Source of the DNA: Antitrichia curtipendula
Taxonomy: Eukaryota; Streptophyta; Bryopsida; Hypnales; Leucodontaceae
Assembly: GCA_951230915.1 (NCBI GenBank)
Contig: OX579633.1
Span: forward strand, 55,132,029 to 55,196,028
Direction: 5' to 3'
Length of the DNA: 64,000 nucleotides
Below are positions 57,182 through 64,000 of the stretch, piece after piece. The number at the start of each line of letters is the position of its first letter. Within the stretch, counting starts at the first letter, position 1. The position numbers and the translations under genes are program-made. The notes below the pieces were generated by a model. The model was given only the letters and a program-made list of their open reading frames with translations, made no database searches and had not been told where the DNA came from.

Positions 57182-58636
57182 TTGCTTCAACCAATCCTGA
57201 CAATTTTTAAGAAAGAGACGCATCAAATTTTGGGGGATGTTCGCCGCCGGCTTCAAGCATATACCTTCAGTGATGGAGTCCTCCGATTTCAAGACCGTAT
57301 ATATGTACCGGAGGATGCAGAGCTCCAGCGCCAAATTCTTCGGTCCAGACACAACGCTCCAGCCGCAGGTCACCAGGGGCGAGCAAAGACTTTAGAATTG
57401 GTCACAAGAAATTTTTATTGGCCTACTCTCCGACAGTATGTTCATCGCTACGTTGACGGCTGTGATATTTGCCAACGGTCAAAACCAACTCACCATGCAC
57501 GATATGGGCTCATGCAACCCATTCCAGCCGCTCATGCACCATGGAAACGTATTTCTGCAGATTTTATCGTAAAGCTACCCATTAGTGGAGGATACGACTC
57601 GGTGATGGTCGTGGTGGACAAGAATACGAAGCTTGCTCATTTCAATCCCACGAATGAGAGCATTGACTCTCAAAAGATGGCTTCTTTATATTTACACCAC
57701 GTGTGGAAGCATCATGGTACACCAAATGAAGTGATATCCGACCGCGGGCCGGTATTTGTATCAAAATTTATGAGGAGATTATTGGACCTACTTCACATTA
57801 AACCATCTCCAACAACTGCGTTTCACCCGCAAGCAGATGGTCAAACTGAGAGGGTGAATCAGGTGCTTGAGCAGTTTTTAAGAATGTTCACCACTAGGCG
57901 CCAAGACGATTGGGCAGAGCTACTTCCCCTTGCAGAATTTGCATATAATAATGCCTCTCATTCAGCGACCGGATTCTCTCCTTTTTACGCTACATATGGA
58001 TATCACCCATCCTTCTCTTTCATGACACCAACTTCATCCACCGTGCCCGCGGCAGAGGATAGAGTTCTCCAGTTGCAACAAGTCCACGAAGAATTGAAAA
58101 CTATGATTCAAATGGCTGGTCAACAAGCTAAGCAACTTTATGATAAAACTGTTAAAGTCCAGCCAACTTTTCAAGTAGGAGACAAAGTCCTTCTTCGACA
58201 TGACAACATTGCTACTACGGCCCCATCCAGGAAGCTATCATCTAAATTCTTGGGCCCTTTCATAGTAATATCTCAACTCTCGGATGTAGTGTACCGGCTA
58301 AAGTTGCCAAAGACTCTACGTATTCATGATGTATTCCATGTTTCCTTGCTAGAACAATACCGTGAGGACACCATCTTGGGACGACGCCCCACAGTTCCAC
58401 CACCAATCGTCACTCCTGACGGTGACTTGGAATATGAGGTGCAACAAATCCTGGATTCGATATTTTTTGGACGCTGGAAAAAATTGCAATACCTAGTTTC
58501 TTGGAAAGGATACGGTCCGGAAGAAAATTCGTGGGAGCCAGCATCAAATCTTCACAACGCCCCTGATATGGTAGCAGATTTTCACATACTTCACCCTCAG
58601 GCGCCACGACCTAGTCAGGACGTAAAGGGGGGGTAA
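57182..58636 (+). CDS. pol: Chromovirus integrase with C-terminal chromodomain
   Basis: Inserts the cDNA and, through the chromodomain, probably targets histone-marked chromatin. HHCC zinc finger at about 57,350-57,480 (HNAPAAGHQG, CDICQRSK, all four ligands). Catalytic Asp, Asp, Glu in ISADFIVKLP, ISDRGPVFVS and DGQTERVNQV. GPY/F-like segment KFLGPFIVIS near 58,236. Chromodomain about 58,430-58,600 (EYEVQQILDS, YLVSWKGYG, NSWEPASNL). Ends at TAA 58,634-58,636, in the polypurine tract. The domain itself has no lesion, but two stops lie upstream in the same frame. Confidence 0.9.
   Translation: MLQPILTIFKKETHQILGDVRRRLQAYTFSDGVLRFQDRIYVPEDAELQRQILRSRHNAPAAGHQGRAKTLELVTRNFYWPTLRQYVHRYVDGCDICQRSKPTHHARYGLMQPIPAAHAPWKRISADFIVKLPISGGYDSVMVVVDKNTKLAHFNPTNESIDSQKMASLYLHHVWKHHGTPNEVISDRGPVFVSKFMRRLLDLLHIKPSPTTAFHPQADGQTERVNQVLEQFLRMFTTRRQDDWAELLPLAEFAYNNASHSATGFSPFYATYGYHPSFSFMTPTSSTVPAAEDRVLQLQQVHEELKTMIQMAGQQAKQLYDKTVKVQPTFQVGDKVLLRHDNIATTAPSRKLSSKFLGPFIVISQLSDVVYRLKLPKTLRIHDVFHVSLLEQYREDTILGRRPTVPPPIVTPDGDLEYEVQQILDSIFFGRWKKLQYLVSWKGYGPEENSWEPASNLHNAPDMVADFHILHPQAPRPSQDVKGG
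58622..58636 (+). other. Polypurine tract of the chromovirus
   Basis: GTAAAGGGGGGGTAA directly precedes the 3' LTR (58,637) and primes plus-strand synthesis. It overlaps the integrase stop codon. Confidence 0.85.
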
Positions 58637-58952
58637 TGTTACGAACCCTAATACGTCGTAACAAGACTTAGACGGTTAAAGAACCAAGGATGCTTGGCTT
58701 AGCGGTTACGATAGTTATGAGAGAAGGAGGGAGCCTTTGTGCTACTTAAGGCTTGTATGTAAGATCTATCCCTTATGTGGTATTTTGTAATACGAAAGAA
58801 TGCTTCAATCCAATTTGCATGATAATGCGGAATTGCTTTGAGTTCAGTCTGGGTTTGCATTATTCCTCCATTGCATTGATAGCGCTAGAATTAAAGGTCT
58901 TGTAATGAGGTCACGACTGACGCATTGGCCGTTGAATACTCGATCCATGACA
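58637..58952 (+). repeat. 3' LTR of the chromovirus
   Basis: TGTTACGAACC ... GATCCATGACA, 316 bp, three transitions away from the 5' LTR. Followed by atgca, the target duplication. Confidence 0.95.
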
Positions 58953-60029
58953 ATGCAAACCATTACTGAATTGGAAAGAAGATTTAGTGAATCAAGTTGG
59001 CTAGTGGAGATGGTGCAGAATGTCCAAGATCGGGCAGCTCGTAGCCGGCTGATGGATGTGCACCCGGCAGTTTATGTACACAAGTTTGAAAATACAAAGG
59101 CCAGATTGGAGGTCAAGCGAAAGGCAGGCGAGCTTATAGCAATTCCTAATTGGGATTTTTCAGTGGAGCTGGCGTTTCCTCGACCCCAATTAGGTGATAA
59201 GGCATTGGTGCCGTCGGGTTTGCTCTCCAGGTGGATTACGTGGTCGGTTCCAGTGCATTCCGACTTGTCGACTAAGGATGATATCTATTTGGGAAATTAT
59301 TCCAAATTGTTCGAGGAAGTAGGTGATATACCATTCCCGAGTTGGGAGGCATTGTTGTGGATTGGCCAATGTCACAAAGGAGTGAGAAGACCCCCTGTGG
59401 TGGCGATGGACATGATGGATCATACCAAGCGGGTTTCACGATCTCCAACGCCTCCAGATGCAGTAGCGTCAGACCCACGTTTCTGTCCATGCCCAAGGAG
59501 GTACATGTGGTCCAGTCATGCCAAATTGGATTCACGGTGGTACAATTGGCCGAAGATTCCAGATTCGTTCAAAATGCCGGAGAGTTGTGTGCAAGCTTAT
59601 ACGAACTTTGCGTTGGAGCATTGTTCACTCCGGGACCCTGTTTGTTTTCGCGCGGGTGTTTTTGCGAAGATTTTAGCCTACTTGTGCCACAATTATCAGT
59701 TTGTGGTGGATTACCGAGTTGGTGTACGGCTCAGTACGGACATGGAGATCTTTTCTAAGTTGCATTACCACGGCGCTTGACGATTGCATGTGTTGGAACT
59801 AATGTATATTACACAATTTTTGCCGGGTGCTCACCAAGTGATGACCTTTGATGCGTGTGAGGAGTTGGAAACTCGAGCTGGACCAGTGAAGGCATTTTAC
59901 GACAGGCAGAAGATCGTGACGGCGGAACGCGCCAAGTTGGCTGCCCGGTTGTTGGCCCACGAGGAGAATTCGGATCTGAAGTTGGTGTCCGCGCCAAGAT
60001 TGTCGAAATTCAAACGGAAGACCAAATAG
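58953..60029 (+). pseudogene. Outer element 3' ORF region, part 2 (unknown)
   Basis: Continues the reading frame cut at 48,423: the codon split by the chromovirus rejoins in phase once one copy of atgca is removed. Open to TGA at 59,780, about 275 codons (ITELERRFSESSWLVEMV, NWDFSVELAFPRP, WYNWPKIPDSFKMPE), then a second piece 59,784-60,029 in another frame (TFDACEELETRAGPVKAFYD, rich in charged residues). No family recognised and no membrane segment. Followed by 38 bp and the 3' LTR. Confidence 0.6.
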
Positions 60030-60067
60030 ATGGTTTGCGGGGACACAAACACATGAGTGTGGGGTTA

Positions 60068-61908
60068 TGTAGATTCCCTATTAGTCTCATAATTTTGATA
60101 TTTTGTGTAGATATTTTGAGGCTTTTTGAATGATTTTGTTATGTTTGTTTACCAATTTGGTGCTTTTGTACATACTTATAGCCAAGTTGGAGTGTGTTTT
60201 TAAAGTGATTTTTGAATTTAAAGTTCAATTTGGGAGAATGAGTGGTCTAGGTTGCCAGTTGGAATTCTGCCAAGTTGGGATTGTGAGTGAATGAAGTCTG
60301 GATAGAGTTCTAATTGGATGACTGGTTTTCTGATGTGATGTGAGGATTCCGAATTGGAGGCTAACTGGTTTCAAGGTCGGGCAATTCCTATTTGGAAGTT
60401 TATTTTTACGATTTGAGTCTGGCGGTTTGGGAAACCGCCGTCTAGCTCCTATTAGGTGGTCGTCTTCAATTTGGTTGGCACCCACTGTTGAATGTGTCCG
60501 CTGCAAGTCCCAGCCAAGTTGTGCTGTGTATTTGTTTTTTTTGGTAAGTTTGTGTGAATGTTTCTTGGTTCTAGGAGTGTCAAGCCGGTTGTGTGCTTGT
60601 GTGTTTCCAAGTTGGAAATTTGTGTGTCTGTGATCCAGGGGTGGATTGTGTCTGTGCAATCCTATTCGGAAGATGAAGATGAAGGATTGTCCTGGTGTTT
60701 TTCGTGGAGGGAAGAAAGAAAAATCCAATTCGGGTATATGGTAAAGACAGAAGGTTTGAAGCCGAATTGGAAGTTTGTGTGCCGAAGCTTTAAGTTTTAT
60801 CATGCGGGTGTGATTTATTTCCAAATTGGAAGTGTATGTTGAGTGAGTCAGTATAAAAGTGAACTGTTGTGGAAACGGAGGAATAGAAGATGATTGCCAA
60901 ATTGGCGTAGTAGTGATTCCAGCTTAAAGGAAGTAGCTGAGTGAAGAAGATGAGGAGAATTCAAGGGACAGTAGAATTGTAGAATTTTAAAGTCTAAATT
61001 AGGAAGATTTTTATGAGAATCAGTTATGGTGGAAAAGACATAAAAAATATGTAAACGGTGATTTTGATTACCAACTTGGATTAAAAGGAAGAAGTTTCAT
61101 ACTCAGTTGGTGTCGTTGTGGTATGGAAATGATATGGATGATTGAATTATGAGTTAATCTGTGATTTTTTGTATGAAGTCCAAGTTGGTATGTACGTGAG
61201 TCTGAATTATGGAGAAATTAAAAGGAAGTTAAGAGTGTGTATTCTTGCTGTTAAAGTTATTCCAATTTGGCCTGAGAAGTTCAAATGTTAAGCCGAATAG
61301 GAATTGTCGGAGTGGTGTGATGATAGCAAAGTCCAATTCGGAGCCAGAAGTGTTTGCGATTGAATGTTTTCCAAATTGGTATTTTGAGAGTTTGCAATTG
61401 GTCCGAAACGAGAAGTGATTTATAAGTGATTAGATATAAGAAAAATATAAAAAGGATTTGTGAGCAAAAAGATACCAAGTTGGTGAGAGAAGACTCGACC
61501 GTAAGCCAAGTTGGAGCAAAAGAATCAGTCAGAAGTGACACGTTCAGTTTGGAGTTAAGCTGGGAGCTACTGAAGACCGAAGTGGAGGTTCAAGACTGAA
61601 CCAGTACTGTCAAGACCGATTTGGGAAAAGATGAAAGAATTCAACTGGAGAATTAAAGATCAAATCCAATTGGGTGGTATTTTTCTTTGGTGGTTTTAAG
61701 AGTGGAGTGTTAATAAATTTAGTAATTAGGTTGTGCAAACCGTGAGGAATTAAATTAATTCAAGTTGGAAGTATGCCTTTCTCGTTATTTTATTTCCTAT
61801 TTAGTTATCTTATGTCATTGTAGAAGTAAGCCTATTTAAAAGACCTCCCTTGGAATGAACTTTACTATTGGTTTAGAAATTCCCAAATAGGATCTAAATC
61901 TATCTACA
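60068..61908 (+). repeat. 3' LTR of the outer Ty3/gypsy element
   Basis: TGTAGATTC ... CTATCTACA, 1,841 bp, one difference seen from the 5' LTR. Followed by catct. ORFs within it (60,225-60,824 antisense and others) are copies of those in the 5' LTR. Confidence 0.95.
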
Positions 61909-61934
61909 CATCTCATTTTAATTTATTTGGTCTG

Positions 61935-62640
61935 CACCTTGAGATTGGTTTTCTAGATTTATATATACATGGAAAGCTTTGAATCATTCCATTTTGATAA
62001 ATGAGTCAAAAGTTATGAGGAATTTTAGTTTGCACGCAGTTATACTTTCTCTACTCTAAAATAAATATTGAAGTCCTTTATTTTACTCAATTTCAATTTA
62101 TTTTAAAAAAAAAATCATAAGATGTAGATTGTTTATTACAACATTGCAACCATTGGGATTGGCGTTTTCAATTCCATTACTAAATTGTTAACAATTTAAT
62201 ATTTAGAATCAATCTCTACTTCTTTCTATTTTCTATTTTTTCCTGTATGTTGTACAGTACAATTCCAAATTATCTGAAAATTTTCAAACATGTAGCCAAC
62301 TTGCCTTGAAGAATGAATCCAAAGAAGCACCACCCTTTTGGACATATTTTCATACAAATGTGAACTTGTGAAGTGCACCTGCCTGGATTTTTGAAGGGCC
62401 CAAAAAAGAAGTTCTGCTACTTTAAACGTTAATATTTTGCAATCTGTATGGTGGAAATTTCTGAAATTTTTTGCACATCTTTTCAAACCAGCATACTACA
62501 ACATCCTATGGTTACATGTGTTCAAAATTGTTTTATTTTTTTCTAAAATTTGGTACTTAAACTAGAAATGGTAGTTTTGGAGCGTTTTGGTGAAAACATA
62601 TTAAAAAATCTTTAGGAGGTAGCATTTTAAAACCACCAAA
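61935..62640. repeat. Partial copy of TIR repeat R1 (left half)
   Basis: Matches 11,775-12,440 in order and orientation: 'attggttttctag', 'ggaaagctttgaatcattcc', 'cataagatgtagattgttta', 'aaccattgggattggc', 'acaaatgtga' and 'ggtagttttggagcgttttg'. About 80% alike by eye. The outer retrotransposon's right end is about 20 bp away. Confidence 0.75.
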
Positions 62641-64000
62641 AATTAATTTTATAATAAAACTAGTTTTCTAATTTTCTATTTTTTTTCCCTGATTTTTTAA
62701 AAATCTCAAATTTGCTCATTTAGTGCACTAGGACACAAAAAGTGACCTTACCATGCACTTGTCCTATGTCTATATGGAAAGCTTTCAAATTTGTTCCACT
62801 TGGATGGATGATGCAAAAATCATTAAAAGAAATTTACTTTAAAAGTTATATAACATCTTTTATTAGAAAAATTTATATAAAAAAACCATTTTGGAACTCA
62901 AGTTGCGATTGAAATTGGGATTCAAAAAAAAAAAATCATCTTCAATAGACATTTCATAAATAGATTGTTCAATACTTCAATTTGGATAATTGATATTTTA
63001 TAAAAAATATACCACCAATTGATAGTTTTGAGTAAGATATCCAATTAAAACATTTCCAAAGGAAAATTCAAAATTTTAGGCTCAATATTGAACCATTTTC
63101 TATTTCACCAAAGAAAATCTTTGCAAACTGTAGTTATGGTAAATGACTAATTAGAAGCTCACGTGCATATCAACACACCAACCTATAATTCACTCTTTTT
63201 CAATATTTATTTTCTGCCATATAAGTAGCCCATTTTATTTTTGCCTTTTTGCTGGCTATTTCTAAATTAACCAATCTTGCAAAAAACATTGGTGCTTGAA
63301 AAATATGCTTTATATCATTTGTCAAGAAGAATATTATGAATCACTATAGCCATTAGTCTATTGCATTAATTGATGACAAGAATTTTCAAAGCCTAAACAA
63401 TGTACTGCAATTAGGTGTAGTTATTAGGGTTATCTTCCCGGACATCGCAACATGCAATGTCATGCAACGTCCAATAGAGCCTCCGCGACGTTCAACAAAG
63501 TCAAACTGACTGTTGACTTTTGTAAACAAATTCTTTTATTGCCTGGCCACCTGGATGTCCCATGGCACATTGATGGGCGACCGCAGGTAGGGGCATTGCG
63601 GGAATGTCGTGAACCCGCAGTTGCCCCTTTTTCCGCGGTCGCCTACAAATTTTGGACCCACAGTTGCACCCTAAATCCAAAGTCACCCTGATCTTTGTAC
63701 CCACAATCACCCTACTCAGACTTGCATGTGCCCCGACCCGAAGTCGCCTAGATGATGTGGTTCTCTCTTTCCACATCACTCTTGACAGTGTGTTTTTTTC
63801 CGGCGATTTGGTGCAAAATTGCACCAAAAATTTTGACCTAGCACCAAGCCTATAGGAAATTTTTAGTAAAATTTTGGATGAAATTGCCACATTGTGAATG
63901 AAAATAGAATTATAGATACATAGTATCACATTTTCTATACAGTACTTGGATGAATGTTGAAACTTGGAGCACCACCGTAACATTTAATATCGCCACTTCG
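62641..64000. other. AT-rich intergenic DNA, no gene recognised
   Basis: No ORF with family features. 63,440-63,830 is less AT-rich, and both strands there carry ORFs (63,501-63,983 minus, 160 codons; 63,452-63,691 plus) without motifs I recognise. Treated as non-coding. Confidence 0.45.

Larger units (their letters stand above)
48424..58952 (+). mobile_element. Nested Ty3/gypsy chromovirus (10.5 kb)
   Basis: 316-bp LTRs (48,424-48,739 and 58,637-58,952), TG...CA ends, target duplication atgca at 48,419-48,423 and 58,953-58,957. Encodes gag, protease, RT/RNase H and an integrase ending in a chromodomain, which marks a chromovirus. Subtracting the 4.3-kb unit at 51,242-55,580 leaves about 6.2 kb, a normal size for this group. 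It interrupts the outer element's 3' ORF in the same orientation. The two LTRs differ at three sites, all transitions. Confidence 0.95.
37328..61908 (+). mobile_element. 24.6-kb Ty3/gypsy retrotransposon carrying nested elements
   Basis: Bounded by 1,841-bp LTRs (37,328-39,168 and 60,068-61,908) and by the 5-bp target duplication catct (37,323-37,327 and 61,909-61,913). Gene order gag, protease, RT, RNase H, integrase defines Ty3/gypsy. The tRNA-Asp primer site and RT style (GLCNGAVTFQR, FLDD) resemble plant Athila/Tat-type elements. An extra ORF region follows pol. A second retrotransposon (48,424-58,952) interrupts that region; without it the element is about 14.0 kb. All coding parts carry stops or frameshifts, so it cannot encode its own machinery, although its LTRs are nearly identical. 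Confidence 0.95.

Overview
This is a nuclear window from a plant. Spliced genes, Ty3/gypsy elements with plant-type primer sites, a chromodomain integrase, CACTA and hAT elements and TKL kinases with an N-terminal helical domain all point to a land plant. A kinase joined to a SERAC1-like hydrolase favours a non-seed plant such as a moss or another bryophyte, but that is inference. There is no bacterial or organellar signal. Most of the window is repeats and decaying genes; only one gene (a kinase at 28.9-30.6 kb) looks fully intact.

Layout. 0-8.5 kb: two similarly built modules, each with an AT-rich degenerate satellite, a minus-strand gene (coiled-coil/RING; atypical kinase), a TATA box and a GC-rich array of 20-23 bp units containing GGGGACTCC. 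Both genes carry apparent breaks. 9.4-11.2 kb: remnant of a SWIM zinc-finger gene. 11.5-13.7 kb: a 1.3-kb TIR element and a 220-bp CACTA MITE. 15.8-20.0 kb: a hAT-family transposase pseudogene (minus) with a 1.3-kb CACTA-like element inside it. 21.4-23.5 kb: a decayed duplicate of the next gene, carrying two copies of one MITE and a palindromic MITE. 24.3-28.3 kb: a four-exon kinase/alpha-beta-hydrolase fusion gene (minus) with one in-frame TAA. 28.9-30.6 kb: the intact paralogous kinase. 31-36 kb: gene scraps, including the N-terminus of a UFL1-like gene.

37.3-61.9 kb is a single 24.6-kb insertion with 1,841-bp LTRs and a CATCT target duplication. It is a Ty3/gypsy element (gag with four zinc knuckles, protease, RT, RNase H, integrase, then an extra 3' ORF). 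It holds a 10.5-kb chromovirus (316-bp LTRs, TSD ATGCA), which holds a 4.3-kb TG...CA unit (TSD CCCGG), probably a solo LTR. The inner LTRs differ at 3 of 316 sites and the outer LTRs at 1 of 1,841, the reverse of what nesting order predicts. The outer element is also saturated with a CC-N5-GG motif. The last 2 kb is AT-rich and holds a partial copy of the 11.5-kb TIR repeat.

How it fits together: the two kinase genes at 24-31 kb are a tandem pair in which one member has a hydrolase domain downstream and a broken partial copy further on. The rest is a record of transposon invasion, with many nonsense codons of the C-to-T type.
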